Source of the DNA: Prosthecodimorpha staleyi
GTDB lineage: Bacteria; Pseudomonadota; Alphaproteobacteria; Rhizobiales; Ancalomicrobiaceae
DNA: 64,000 nt
Assembly: GCF_018729455.1 (NCBI RefSeq)
Contig: NZ_JAHHZF010000003.1
Coordinates: 161,052-225,051 of the forward strand
Reading direction: 5' to 3'
Shown here piece after piece: positions 7,727 through 17,094 of this stretch. Position 1 is the stretch's first letter, and every line of letters begins with the position of its first letter. The notes under the pieces are model-generated. The model was given only the letters and a program-made list of their open reading frames with translations, searched no databases and had not been told where the DNA came from. Position numbers and translations under genes: made by a program.

Positions 7727-9061
7727 TCACATGGTGCGAACCTTCGGTACGCCGCGATCCTCCAGCATCAGGTGGGTCAGCGCCCAGACGAGCGCGTCGA
7801 GGCGATCGGGCGAGCGGCCCGAGGAAAGACCGGACGGACCGAAATCGGCCATCTCGTCTTCGAGTTCCGGGAAGGTGCCGGCATGGCGCACGCGACCCTG
7901 GGCATAGAGGGCGGCGATCGGTTCGGCGCGCAGATACTTGCCGCGTCGGGCACGCACCGCCTTGACCGGCACGCCGGGATCGACCTCGCGCAGCACCGCC
8001 GCGACCATGTCGCCGCCCTGGTTGACCTCGGCCACCAGGGCGTCGGCGTCGAGGCTGCGATAGAGCCCGACCGCACGGGCGGCCCATTCGGTCGGCCGCG
8101 CGCCCTGCACCGAGAAATCGGCCAGCACATAGCCGATGCCGTCCGCGCCGAGACCCGCCGCGACGATGCCGCAGGCATCCGCCGCCCGGGTCGAGGCGGC
8201 GGGCGGATCGACCGCGACCGCGATGCGGACGAGATCGGCCGGCGGCCGGGCGAGCCGCGAGCGCTCGATCTCGTCGCGCCGGAACAGGGCGTCCGGCCGG
8301 TCGTCGATCAGTTCGCCCTCCAGCTCCTGCCGGCCGAGCCGGGTGCCTTGGTAGCGCGCCACGACGGTATCGAGGAACCGCGGCGCCAGGTTGAAGGCGT
8401 TGGCGCGGGTCGCCGCGCGGGTCACCGCCGTGCCGGCCTCGTCGAGGAGGCGGCGGATCAGCAGGGTCGGGCGCGGCGTGGTGGTCGCCATCTGGCGCGG
8501 CAGGGCGCCGAGGCGCAGTCCGAATTGCAGCATGTCCCAAGACTCCTCGGCATGACGCCACTTGGCGACCTCGTCGGCCCAGGCGGCGCCGAATTGCGGC
8601 CCGCGCAGGGCCTCCGGATCCTCACTCGAAAAGACCTGCGCGACAGCCCCGTTCGGCCATTCGAGCCGGCGCAGGGACGGCTTCCAGTCCGGCCGCTCGC
8701 CGCGCCGGTGCACGGCCAGGAGCCCGGAAACGCCCTCGATCATCACGTCGCGCACATCCGCAAAGGTTTCGCCGACCAGCGCGATGCGGCCGACGGGCCG
8801 TTCCGCAAAGGGCGGCCGGCCGGCGACCAGGCCCTTGACCCATTCGGCGCCGGCGCGCGTCTTGCCGGCGCCGCGGCCGCCGAGCACCAGCCAGGTGGTC
8901 CAGTCGCCCGGCGGCGGCACCTGGTCGTCGCGCGCCCAGACCAGCCAGTCATGCAGCAAACGGTCGAGTTCGGCGGCGGACAGGCCGGCAAGCAGCCGCT
9001 CGTGATCAGACCTCGCCTGCGAGGCCGCGAATGCGGCGCGCAAGCTCCGTGCGGAACGCAT
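7727..9061 (-). CDS. terminase large subunit (GTA gp2)
   Basis: A 444-residue DNA-packaging ATPase/nuclease. Walker A is LGGRGAGKTRAGAEW (about residues 64-78); a Walker B-like strand and adjacent acidic residues follow in RIALVGETFADVRD; QFGAAWADEVAKW matches the ATPase DEAD/coupling region. Nuclease-type acidic residues occur in VAVDPPA and GYVLADFS, and the C-terminus has DALVWALTHLML, usual for GTA gp2. The start at 9061 overlaps the small terminase gene by 56 bp; no closer start exists in frame. It packages DNA into the prohead. Confidence 0.9.
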   Translation of the reverse strand: MRSARSLRAAFAASQARSDHERLLAGLSAAELDRLLHDWLVWARDDQVPPPGDWTTWLVLGGRGAGKTRAGAEWVKGLVAGRPPFAERPVGRIALVGETFADVRDVMIEGVSGLLAVHRRGERPDWKPSLRRLEWPNGAVAQVFSSEDPEALRGPQFGAAWADEVAKWRHAEESWDMLQFGLRLGALPRQMATTTPRPTLLIRRLLDEAGTAVTRAATRANAFNLAPRFLDTVVARYQGTRLGRQELEGELIDDRPDALFRRDEIERSRLARPPADLVRIAVAVDPPAASTRAADACGIVAAGLGADGIGYVLADFSVQGARPTEWAARAVGLYRSLDADALVAEVNQGGDMVAAVLREVDPGVPVKAVRARRGKYLRAEPIAALYAQGRVRHAGTFPELEDEMADFGPSGLSSGRSPDRLDALVWALTHLMLEDRGVPKVRTM

Positions 9062-9614
9062 CCTCGTCGCCCTCCTCAGGCGCGGCCGGCGCTTCCGGTC
9101 GCGTCTTGGCCTCCAGGTCGATCAGGAGTTCGATGGTGCGGGCGAGCGCGGCCAGCGTGCGGGCGTCCTTCTCGTCCGGCCCGGTCCCATCGGCCGCCGT
9201 CAGCCGGCGCTCGATCTCGCCGATCTGCGCGTCGACCATCCGGAACAGGCGCAGGACCAGCATGACCCGGTCGCCCTCGTTGATGCCGAGCCGCGGCGTC
9301 TCGGCCGGCTCGGACCAACCCTCGCGGGTCTTGTGATAGTTGATGGTGCTCGCATTGACCCCGTAGTCGGCGGCCAGTTCGACCTGACTTCGCAACCCGC
9401 TCTCATAGGCCGCGCGGATCGCCCGCCAGTCGAAGCGCTGGCGGCGTTCCGGCGGTCCCGCGCGGCGCTTGCGCTTGGGCCGGGCGGCAGGGCCATCGGG
9501 AGCGGCGGAAGCCGGCCCCGGCGCATGACCGGAAACGCCGGCAGGCGCCGGTTCAGGTCGCGCGCCAGGGTCCGCTGCCGGGTCGGCCGGCACGGCTTCG
9601 TCATGGTCGGTCAT
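9006..9614 (-). CDS. small terminase-like DNA-binding protein (GTA gp1 position)
   Basis: A 202-residue protein with a Pro/Ala/Arg-rich, probably disordered first 55 residues, then a helix-turn-helix (WRAIRAAYESGLRSQVELAADYGVNASTINYHK, given here by its ends at about residues 64-97, key GVNASTINYH). A helical region follows (LVLRLFRMVDAQIGEIERRL, LARTIELLIDLEAK). This matches small terminase proteins upstream of GTA gp2. GGAGA stands about ten bases before the ATG. It is the first gene after the promoter at 9726-9754. Confidence 0.8.
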   Translation of the reverse strand: MTDHDEAVPADPAADPGARPEPAPAGVSGHAPGPASAAPDGPAARPKRKRRAGPPERRQRFDWRAIRAAYESGLRSQVELAADYGVNASTINYHKTREGWSEPAETPRLGINEGDRVMLVLRLFRMVDAQIGEIERRLTAADGTGPDEKDARTLAALARTIELLIDLEAKTRPEAPAAPEEGDEDAFRTELARRIRGLAGEV

Positions 9615-9725
9615 CGGATCGGCGGTCTCCGTTCCGGCCAGGCGACGCGCCTGTGCCCGTCCTGGAGAGCCTCGAAGCCCTGCAGGATCAGTGCCTTGCG
9701 ATCACAATTTTGGGATGATGCAAGA

Positions 9726-9754
9726 ACTTTAGGTGAGCAGCGTCACGCTGTCAA
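9726..9754 (-). promoter_or_regulatory. sigma70-type promoter for the GTA cluster with a palindrome in the spacer
   Basis: On the minus strand the sequence reads TTGACA, 17 bases, TAAAGT. The spacer plus the end of the -35 box contain CAGCGTGACGCTG, whose six-base arms are a perfect inverted repeat, a classic repressor position. The transcript would begin near 9719, about 105 bases before the small terminase ATG. The 9.69-9.84 kb stretch is visibly AT-rich compared with its surroundings. Confidence 0.55.
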
Positions 9755-9834
9755 CGCGAAAACATGCAAATCAACAACTCTATATATTCATATCTGTTCG
9801 AAAACCCTATCAAACCATTGATATAATTGGATAC

Positions 9835-10344
9835 TCATCCGACCGATCCGGTCCGGCGCATCGGCTTGCGCGGCTTCGGATGCTCGCCCGGCCACTCCAC
9901 GACGTGGTCTTCCAGCTCTTCCACGGGGATATCGGCTTCCGATTTCACCCCCCGCCCGCGCACCGAGACGCCGGCCAGATGCACCGTCTCGGGGTCCCCG
10001 GAGACCAGCGGATGCCACCAGGCGAGCGGCTTGCCGGCGGCGATCAGCCGGTAGGCACAGCTCGGCGGCAGCCACGTATAGGTCTGGTTGGTGACCTCCT
10101 CGACGTCGAGGCGCACGCAGTCGGGGACGAAATCGTGACGGTTCGGATAGGAGCGGCAGCGGCAGGTTTCCGTGTCGAGCAGCCGGCAGGCGACATCGGT
10201 CCAGTAGATGTCGCCGGTCTCCTCCTCCTCGAGCTTGTTGAGGCAGCAGCGGCCGCAGCCGTCGCACAGCGATTCCCATTCCGCATCCGTCATTTCGTCG
10301 AGGCGCTTGGCGCGCCAGAAGGGAACCGCGCCGGCTCCGGCCAT
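9835..10344 (-). CDS. YcgN family cysteine cluster protein
   Basis: A protein of about 169 residues matching the UPF0260/YcgN family. Key features are [16 protein letters not shown] (about residues 23-38), the [21 protein letters not shown] block, VPDCVRLD, and [23 protein letters not shown]; the cysteines would bind zinc or an iron-sulfur cluster. Function is unproven in the family. The ATG at 10344 ([10 protein letters not shown]) matches the usual N-terminus; an upstream start at 10392 is open but unlikely. It is divergent from the penicillin-binding protein gene. Confidence 0.85.
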   Translation of the reverse strand: MAGAGAVPFWRAKRLDEMTDAEWESLCDGCGRCCLNKLEEEETGDIYWTDVACRLLDTETCRCRSYPNRHDFVPDCVRLDVEEVTNQTYTWLPPSCAYRLIAAGKPLAWWHPLVSGDPETVHLAGVSVRGRGVKSEADIPVEELEDHVVEWPGEHPKPRKPMRRTGSVG

Positions 10345-10490
10345 GTTCGAGACCCGATCAAGAAGAAGTGGACCCAAGACCCCGACGCGCATCTCGACCG
10401 CGACCCGTGCCCTGCTTTAAACTCTCCTTAACGCAGTCGCCGCGTCCCGAGAATGGGCATCGGCGTCGCCCCGGACCAGGACCGACCCGC

Positions 10491-13073
10491 GTGACGCCTT
10501 CCGATCCGAACGGCCGCCAAGATTCCGACCCGACCGCTGCCGATCCGTCGGCCGGCGCCGACCGGGCCACCGCCGACCGCGCCGCGTCCGGCCTGCCCGG
10601 GTCCGCCCTGACCGGATCCGACGAGGCGACGCGCCTCGTGGCCTCAGCCGAGGTCGCCCGCCGGGATGGCGCTGCCGATCCGGCCGGCCCTGCGGGCGGG
10701 AACGCCGCGCCCGGCGGCAGCGCGGCACGCGGCACGGCCGAACCGCGCCGGTCGCGCTTCGGCTTCCTGGAACTCGATGCCTGGATCGACACCTCGATCT
10801 GGCGCGCCGGCCGCGGCCTCATCGAGTTCTACGAACGGTTCTCGATCTTCATGCGCCGCTTCACCGTGACCGGCTGGCGGCGCGGCCTGGTCGAAGTCCT
10901 GGACGACGCCGCCACCTTCGGCGTCGCCGGCACGGTGCTGATGCTGGCGCTCGCGCTGCCGGCCTTCGAGGAGACCAAGAAGGACTGGCGCAAGGAGGTC
11001 GACTATTCGGTCACCTTCCAGGACCGCTACGGCAACCCGATCGGCAAGCGCGGCATCCTGCAAAACGACACCGTGCCGCTGCAGGACATTCCCGATCACA
11101 TGATCAAGTCGCTGCTGGCGACCGAGGACCGCCGCTTCTTCGACCATTTCGGCATCGACATCATCGGCACGGCGCGCGCCGTGGTCGAGAACCTGCGCCA
11201 TCGCGGCGTCACGCAGGGCGGCTCCTCGCTGACCCAGCAATTGGCCAAGAACCTGTTCCTGACCAACGAACGCTCGCTCGAACGCAAGATCAAGGAAGCC
11301 TTCCTGGCGCTGTGGCTGGAATCCAATCTGACCAAGCGGGAGATCCTCAAGCTCTATCTCGACCGCGCCTATATGGGCGGCGGCACCTTCGGCGTGGCGG
11401 CCGCGTCGGAATTCTATTTCGGCAAGAGCGTGCGCGACATCAATCTGTCGGAAGCGGCGATGCTGGCCGGCCTGTTCAAGGCGCCGACCAAATATGCCCC
11501 GCATGTCAACCTGCCCAACGCCCGCGCGCGCGCCAACGAGGTGCTGACCAACCTGGTCCAGGCCGGCTTCTACACCGAGGGCCAGGTGCTGGCCGCGCGC
11601 CGCAACCCGGCCAAGCCGGTCGACCGCAAGCGCGACTACACGCCGGACTATTTCCTCGACTACGCCTTCGGCAAGATCGACGAGCTCGATCTGCCCGTCC
11701 ACACCCTGACGGTCAAGTCGACCATCGACATCGGCCTGCAGAAGAAGGCCGAGGAGGTCGTCGAGGGGCAGCTGCGCGAGGTCGGCCAGGAGCTCAACAT
11801 CAGCCAGGCGGCGGTGGTGATCATGGAGCCGGACGGCGCGGTGCGCGCCATCGTCGGCGGCCGCGACTATGGCTCCAGCCAGTTCAACCGCGCCACCGAC
11901 GCCAAGCGGCAGCCGGGCTCGTCGTTTAAACCCTATGTCTATCTTTCCGCGCTGGTCTACGGAAACTACAACCCGCGCTCGGTCGTCTCCGACCAGCCGG
12001 TCTGCATCGGCGACTGGTGCCCGAAGAACTATGGCGGGCGCTATTCCGGCCGCGTCAACCTGACCGACGCCATCGCCCGCTCGCTGAACTCGATTCCGGT
12101 CCAGCTCGCCCAGCAGATCGGCCGCGAGCGGGTCGCCAAATTCGCCCAGATGTTCGGCCTGCCGCTGCCCGACAAGCCGGACTGGCCCTTCGTGATCGGC
12201 GCCGTCGAGGTGCGCGTGATCGACCAGGCGGTCGGCTACGCCGCCTTCGCCAATGGCGGCTACAAGGTCGAGGCGATGCCGATCGAGCAGGTCCTCAATG
12301 GGGCCGGCGAGGTCATCTGGGACCGCAAGAAGAACGGCCCGGCGCCGAAGCGCATCGTCGCGGAGGACAAGGTCCAGCAGATCAACCAGATGATGAATGC
12401 CGGCGTCGAACGCGGCACCGGCACGCGCGCCCGCCTCGAAGGCATCCCGGCCGCCGGCAAGACCGGCACCACGCAATCCTCGCGCGACGCCTGGTTCTGC
12501 GGCTTCACCGGCAACATGGTCGGCGTGGTCTGGGTCGGCAACGACGACTACCGGCCGATGGAGAAGGTTACCGGCGGCGTCGTGCCGGCGCCGATCTGGC
12601 ACGACATCATGGAATATGCCCACGCGTCGATCGAGCTGAAGCAGGGTCCGGGCATGCCGCCGCCCTCGCGCAAGTCCGATCAGGGCGCCGCCGTGGCCGC
12701 CGCCGGACAGGGGGGCAAACCGGGCCTGACCGAGGTCGCCGGCGGCGCCGAACGGCCGAAGACGCTGACCACCCGGGCGGTCGGCGTCCTCTCCGAGATC
12801 GAGGGCCTGATGCGTCAGGCCTCGCCGGCGTCCGTCCCGCCCGGTACGGGCCAGCCCGGCACGGGCCAGCCCGGCTTCGGCGCCGCGCCGGGCCGCCAGG
12901 GCGCCCTGACCCCGCTCGAAACCCGGCCCGGCGCGCCGTTGCGTCCGGTCGCAGGCAGCGCCGAGAAGGCCGCCGCGGTACGCCCCGTCCGCGCCGGCAT
13001 CGGGCGGCTGACCTATGTCGCCGGCGACGCAGTGCGCCGCGGCGTCGAGACCCTGGTGGTGGCGGTCCGGTAA
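10491..13073 (+). CDS. class A penicillin-binding protein, PBP1A family
   Basis: A bifunctional peptidoglycan synthase of about 860 residues anchored in the inner membrane. After a disordered cytosolic N-terminus rich in Asp, Ala and Pro comes one membrane segment (FGVAGTVLMLALALPAF). The glycosyltransferase (GT51) domain has TEDRRFFDHFGID, TQGGSSLTQQLAKNLFL and KREILKLYLDRAYMGGG. The transpeptidase domain has PGSSFKPYVY (active Ser-x-x-Lys), SLNS and KTGTT. The tail is Gly/Pro-rich with a GTGQPGTGQPG repeat. GTG at 10491 follows an AGGA; the frame stays open further upstream, so the exact N-terminus is uncertain. Confidence 0.9.
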   Translation: MTPSDPNGRQDSDPTAADPSAGADRATADRAASGLPGSALTGSDEATRLVASAEVARRDGAADPAGPAGGNAAPGGSAARGTAEPRRSRFGFLELDAWIDTSIWRAGRGLIEFYERFSIFMRRFTVTGWRRGLVEVLDDAATFGVAGTVLMLALALPAFEETKKDWRKEVDYSVTFQDRYGNPIGKRGILQNDTVPLQDIPDHMIKSLLATEDRRFFDHFGIDIIGTARAVVENLRHRGVTQGGSSLTQQLAKNLFLTNERSLERKIKEAFLALWLESNLTKREILKLYLDRAYMGGGTFGVAAASEFYFGKSVRDINLSEAAMLAGLFKAPTKYAPHVNLPNARARANEVLTNLVQAGFYTEGQVLAARRNPAKPVDRKRDYTPDYFLDYAFGKIDELDLPVHTLTVKSTIDIGLQKKAEEVVEGQLREVGQELNISQAAVVIMEPDGAVRAIVGGRDYGSSQFNRATDAKRQPGSSFKPYVYLSALVYGNYNPRSVVSDQPVCIGDWCPKNYGGRYSGRVNLTDAIARSLNSIPVQLAQQIGRERVAKFAQMFGLPLPDKPDWPFVIGAVEVRVIDQAVGYAAFANGGYKVEAMPIEQVLNGAGEVIWDRKKNGPAPKRIVAEDKVQQINQMMNAGVERGTGTRARLEGIPAAGKTGTTQSSRDAWFCGFTGNMVGVVWVGNDDYRPMEKVTGGVVPAPIWHDIMEYAHASIELKQGPGMPPPSRKSDQGAAVAAAGQGGKPGLTEVAGGAERPKTLTTRAVGVLSEIEGLMRQASPASVPPGTGQPGTGQPGFGAAPGRQGALTPLETRPGAPLRPVAGSAEKAAAVRPVRAGIGRLTYVAGDAVRRGVETLVVAVR

Positions 13074-13223
13074 CGTTTTTACCGCACGCCGAAGGGGCCG
13101 AGCCCGGGCGAACGCCGCACGGGCCGAGTTCCCCAAACTGACGCCCAAGTCAGCTTGACAGCCCCTCGCCGGAACCATACCAAAAGTCGCGTTTCCGTTC
13201 CGGCGAAGCTGAAGGTTCCATCC

Positions 13224-14030
13224 ATGTCCCTTGGGAAAATCGCCTGCGCGAGCCTCGCCCTGCTCGCCGGCCTCTCAATCATGTCCTCCGCAGCCGCCGA
13301 CGAAATCGCCTACGACAAGCGCGGCCGCTGGAGCATCGCGGCGGTCACGGCGCCGGCCGGCTTCGACTACTGCACGGCCGACATCGACAACGGCAAGGTG
13401 CAATTGCGGCTGGCGACGGACGGGCGCTCCTGGCAGGTCGGCGTCCCCTATTATGGCCGCAAGGGCAAGGTCGAAGCCTATTTCGGTTTCGGCGCGGCGG
13501 CGGAAGTCGCCAATTTCAACGCCGACGGCCAGGGCTGGGCCATGATGGCGATCGACAAAGACCAGATCGACGCCTTCCGGTCGAACCCGTCCTTCTCGAT
13601 CAATCTCGACCGGGGCGAGCAGACCTGGACCCTGGCCGGCGCCGCCGCCGCCATCGATCTGGCACGCGAATGCGTCCGCAACCGCGGCCAGAAACAGGTC
13701 GCCGCCGCACCGGCCATCCCGGCACCGCCCGCCGCTTCGGGCAAGGGCTGCCCGCCGCCGGGCCGCTACCGGTCCCAGAACAGCAACGTCGCCGTCAACG
13801 TTCTATTCTACAACGGCACCAAGATTCCGCTCAACATCTACTGGATCGATTTCAACGGCGGGTGGAAAAAGTATCATACCCTCCGCCCCGACAGCAACGT
13901 CAGGCAGAAGACCTTCGCAACCCATCCCTGGATCGCCGTCGACCAACGCGGCAACTGCCACGGCAGCGTCATGATGCCCGATCCCAAGGACCAGAGCGAC
14001 GGCCCCAACGAATTCCAGATCTGGGACTAG
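13224..14030 (+). CDS. secreted protein with C-terminal VHL-beta-like domain
   Basis: A 268-residue protein starting MSLGKIACASLALLAG, with a signal peptide ending near AAADE. Residues about 30-150 form an unrecognised beta-rich region (WSIAAVTAPAGFDYC, WQVGVPYYGRKG) with two Cys that may pair. A Pro/Ala linker precedes residues 187-256, which carry NVLFYNGTKIPLNIYWIDF, KYHTLRPDSNVRQKTFATH and PWIAVDQRGNC. These match in order the von Hippel-Lindau beta domain (N-x-T, VYW-hF-G, Y-TL-PG, R--T---H-W---D). The domain is known in scattered bacteria, usually with unknown ligands. The family call is from motif memory and should be fairly secure. Confidence 0.75.
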   Translation: MSLGKIACASLALLAGLSIMSSAAADEIAYDKRGRWSIAAVTAPAGFDYCTADIDNGKVQLRLATDGRSWQVGVPYYGRKGKVEAYFGFGAAAEVANFNADGQGWAMMAIDKDQIDAFRSNPSFSINLDRGEQTWTLAGAAAAIDLARECVRNRGQKQVAAAPAIPAPPAASGKGCPPPGRYRSQNSNVAVNVLFYNGTKIPLNIYWIDFNGGWKKYHTLRPDSNVRQKTFATHPWIAVDQRGNCHGSVMMPDPKDQSDGPNEFQIWD

Positions 14031-14079
14031 CGCGCGGCGCCCAGAGGGCCGGTGCCGCGCCTCCGGAGTGAGACCGCTC

Positions 14080-14890
14080 GACCGCATCCGCCCTTCGGGC
14101 GCCGTCTCCCGCAAGGAGAGAAGGCCAAGGAACCGGGGGATCGGCCGGGATGTGGGCCGTTGGTTTAGGTGCCTCTCGCCGCATCCCGCAACATCCCCTT
14201 CTCCCCTTGCGGGAGAAGGTGGCCGAAGGCCGGATGAGGGGGTGGATCGCGCGGTTTTCCGCCGGTTCCCCGATTCGAGCCCGGTCCGAGCGGGACCGGA
14301 CGTTCAGACAGGGCAGCCGCATCGCGACCCCTCATCCGCCCTTCGGGCATCTTCTCCCGCAAGGGGAGAAGGCGAAGGAACCGAAGGATTCGAGGCGATG
14401 CGGATGGAAGCCTCGGCCGTCGTGGTACGATCCCGCGATCTGCCCTTCGCCCCCTGAAGGGGGAAGAAGGTGGCCGAAGGCCGGATGAGGGGGTGGATCG
14501 GGCGGTTTTCGGCCGGTTCCCCGGTCCGAGCCCGGTCTGAGCGGGGCCGAAAGTTCTGACAGATCATCGGCATCGCGAACCCTCATCCGCCCTTCGGGCA
14601 CCTTCTCCCGCAAGGGGAGAAGGCGAAGGAACCGAAGGATTCGAGGCGATGCGGATGGAAGCCTCGGCCGTCGTGGCACGATCCCGCGATCTGCCCTTCG
14701 CCCCCTGAAGGGGGGAGAAGGTGGCCGAAGGCCGGATGAGGGGTTGGATCGAGCGGTTTTCCGCCAGTTCCCCGGTCCGAGCCCAGTCCGAGCGGGACCG
14801 GGGGTTCAGACAGGGCAGCCGCATCGCGACCCCTCATCCGCCCTTCGGGCACCTTCTCCCGCAAGGGGAGAAGGCGAAGGAACCGGGGGA
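14080..14890. repeat. array of palindromic repeat modules with a 251 bp period
   Basis: The string CTCATCCGCCCTTCGGGC recurs at 14331, 14582 and 14833, an exact 251 bp period. Each unit contains the hairpin arms CTTCTCCCGCAAGGGGAGAAGG and, after about 130 bp, the reverse-oriented module GAAGGTGGCCGAAGGCCGGATGAGGGG, here identified by their ends. A further, more diverged unit covers 14080-14330. It fills the gap between the VHL-like protein gene and the caspase gene; no coding region is credible inside. Confidence 0.85.
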
Positions 14891-15059
14891 TGGGGTGGGG
14901 CGGCAAGACGGACAGCCGCGCCCCCTTCGTCAGCCCGCCCCTCCAACGCCGTTGGAGGCCGTCGGCGTTGACGGGCGTGGAGGGTCCGGCATAGTCGCGG
15001 TTGCATTCCTGAACGGCCGCGCCCCGAGACGGGTCGGCCGCGCTCCCGACGAGGCCCCC

Positions 15060-16985
15060 ATGCCCGCCCTCCGGATCGCCGCCGCCCTGGCCGTCACCCT
15101 CTTCGCCGCCACCGTCGGAGGGCGAGCCCAGGCCGGCGACCCTGAGGATTGCCGCGACAAATCCGGCGAACCGGCCATCCGGGCCTGCAGTGCCGTCATC
15201 GCCAAAGACCCGAAGAACGCCGCAGCGTTCTACAATCGCGGTTACGAACACCATGCCAAAGGCGAACTCGACAGGGCCATTGCCGACTTCAACCGGGCCA
15301 TCGCCCTCAAGCCCGACGATGCCGAAGCGTTCAACAATCGCGGCGTCGCTTACGACGATAAGAAAAACTTCGACAGGGCCATTGCCGACTTCAACCGGGC
15401 CATCGCCCTCAAGCCCGACTATGCCGACGCGTTCAACAATCGCGGCGTCGCCTACTTCAACAAAAGCGACTTCGACAGGGCCATTGCCGACTACGACAGG
15501 GCCATCACCCTCAAGCCCGACTATGCCGACGCGTTCAACAATCGCGGCGTCGCCTACTTCAACAAAAGCGACTTCGACAGGGCCATTGCCGACTACGACA
15601 GGGCCATCACCCTCAAGCCCGACTATGCCGACGCGTTCAACAATCGCGGCAACGCCTACTCCGGCAAGAACGACCTCGACCGGACCATCGCCGACTACGA
15701 CAGGGCCATCACCCTCAAGCCCGACTTTGCCGAGGCGTTCAACAATCGCGGCCTCGCCTATCAAGCCAAGGGCGACATCGGCCGGGCCATCGCCGATTTC
15801 GACAAGGCCATCGCCCTCAAACCCGATTCTGCCAAAGCGTTCAACAATCGCGGCGTCGCCTACGACGATAAGAAAAACTTCGACAGGGCCATTGCCGACT
15901 TCAACCGGGCCAGCGCCCTCAAGCCCGACTATGCCGACGCGTTCAACAATCGCGGCGTCGCCTACTTCAACAAAAGCGACTTCGACAGGGCCATTGCCGA
16001 CTACGACTGGGCCATCACCCTCAAGCCCGGCTATGCCGACGCGTTCAACAATCGCGGCGTCGCCTACTTCAACAAAAGCGACTTCGACAGGGCCATCGCC
16101 GACTACGACAAGGCCATCGCCCTTAAGCCGGATCACGAACGGGCACGCTCGAACCGGTCCGCCGCCATCGAGGCCCGCGACAAGGCGAAGGCCGCCGCAG
16201 CACTCGCCGCCGCACTGCCGCCCCCCACCCCGCCGGCCCCCGCGACCGCTCCGGCACCGCCCGCCGTCGCCGCCGGCAGCCGCGTCGCGCTAGTGATCGG
16301 CAATGCCCGCTATCGCCACACGCGGGCCCTGGCGAATGCCACCGCCGACGCCCGGGCGGTCGCCAGGGCGCTGGCCGGGCTCGGCTTCGAGGTTGCCGAG
16401 CCGGTGCTCGATGCCGACCGGGCGGGCCTGATGCGGGCGCTGGTCGACTTCCGCGCCAAGGCAGACCGCGCCGAGATCGCCTTCGTCTTCTATGCCGGCC
16501 ACGGACTGCAGATGCCGAAGGACAATGCCGGCGAGAACTATCTGGTGCCGGTCGACGCACGGCTCGCCGACAGCCGGGACGCGGAGATCGAGACCGTCTC
16601 GCTCGCCGAGCTCCTGCGCCAGATGGGCGGCGCCCGCAGCCGCATCGTCGTGCTCGATGCCTGCCGCGACAACCCGCTCGCCAGCGCCATGCGGATGGCC
16701 GGCGGCGGCCTTCAGCGCAGCGTCGAGCGCGGCCTCGCCCGCCCCGGCCCGGTGGCACAGGGCACCCTGATCGCCTTCGCGACCGATGCCGGCGCCACCG
16801 CGGCCGACGGCGAGGGCCCGAACAGCCCCTTCACCACGGCGCTCCTTAAGCATATCGGCCAGCGCCGCGACTTCGGCCTGATCATGCGCACCGTCCGCGC
16901 CGACGTGGCCGCCGCGACCCAGAACCGGCAATTGCCGCTGGTCACCGATTCGCTCGTCGGCGACATCGTCCTGGCGGATCGCTGA
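15060..16985 (+). CDS. TPR-repeat caspase-like protein (orthocaspase, peptidase C14)
   Basis: A 641-residue protein with a signal peptide (MPALRIAAALAVTLFAAT to AQA). It then has nine consecutive 34-residue TPR units (about residues 52-360; typical unit FNNRGVAYFNKSDFDRAIAD), an Ala/Pro hinge (380-405) and a caspase fold from RVALVIGNARYRHTRAL (about 408). The catalytic dyad is visible: His481 in YAGHG and Cys535 in LDACRDNP. The upstream frame is open into the repeat array, but ATG 15060 gives the signal peptide. Bacterial members cleave after basic residues and act in stress or cell-death responses; here export to the periplasm is implied. Substrate unknown. Confidence 0.88.
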   Translation: MPALRIAAALAVTLFAATVGGRAQAGDPEDCRDKSGEPAIRACSAVIAKDPKNAAAFYNRGYEHHAKGELDRAIADFNRAIALKPDDAEAFNNRGVAYDDKKNFDRAIADFNRAIALKPDYADAFNNRGVAYFNKSDFDRAIADYDRAITLKPDYADAFNNRGVAYFNKSDFDRAIADYDRAITLKPDYADAFNNRGNAYSGKNDLDRTIADYDRAITLKPDFAEAFNNRGLAYQAKGDIGRAIADFDKAIALKPDSAKAFNNRGVAYDDKKNFDRAIADFNRASALKPDYADAFNNRGVAYFNKSDFDRAIADYDWAITLKPGYADAFNNRGVAYFNKSDFDRAIADYDKAIALKPDHERARSNRSAAIEARDKAKAAAALAAALPPPTPPAPATAPAPPAVAAGSRVALVIGNARYRHTRALANATADARAVARALAGLGFEVAEPVLDADRAGLMRALVDFRAKADRAEIAFVFYAGHGLQMPKDNAGENYLVPVDARLADSRDAEIETVSLAELLRQMGGARSRIVVLDACRDNPLASAMRMAGGGLQRSVERGLARPGPVAQGTLIAFATDAGATAADGEGPNSPFTTALLKHIGQRRDFGLIMRTVRADVAAATQNRQLPLVTDSLVGDIVLADR

Positions 16986-17094
16986 CACCGCCCGTCGATA
17001 CGGCCCGCACAAGGCGTGTGGCGGCGGGGCCGGCAGCCGGGTCGGCGGGCGGGTCCGCATTCGCGGTTGACGCGGCGCGCGGGCTGTCGGAAGG

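Noticed and set aside
6725-7907. Several 170-300-codon frames over the triplicated repeats
   Set aside because: All arise from the repeat units, differ in phase between copies and show no protein family.
10644-13178. 844-codon minus-strand frame opposite the PBP1A gene
   Set aside because: Antisense shadow; the plus strand holds all catalytic motifs.
14080-14890. CRISPR-like array
   Set aside because: The period is about 251 bp, the repeats are palindromic and the spacers are duplicated; no cas genes nearby.
14583-16136. 517-codon minus-strand frame opposite the TPR region
   Set aside because: It mirrors the 102-bp TPR repeats of the plus-strand caspase gene and has no ribosome site or family.
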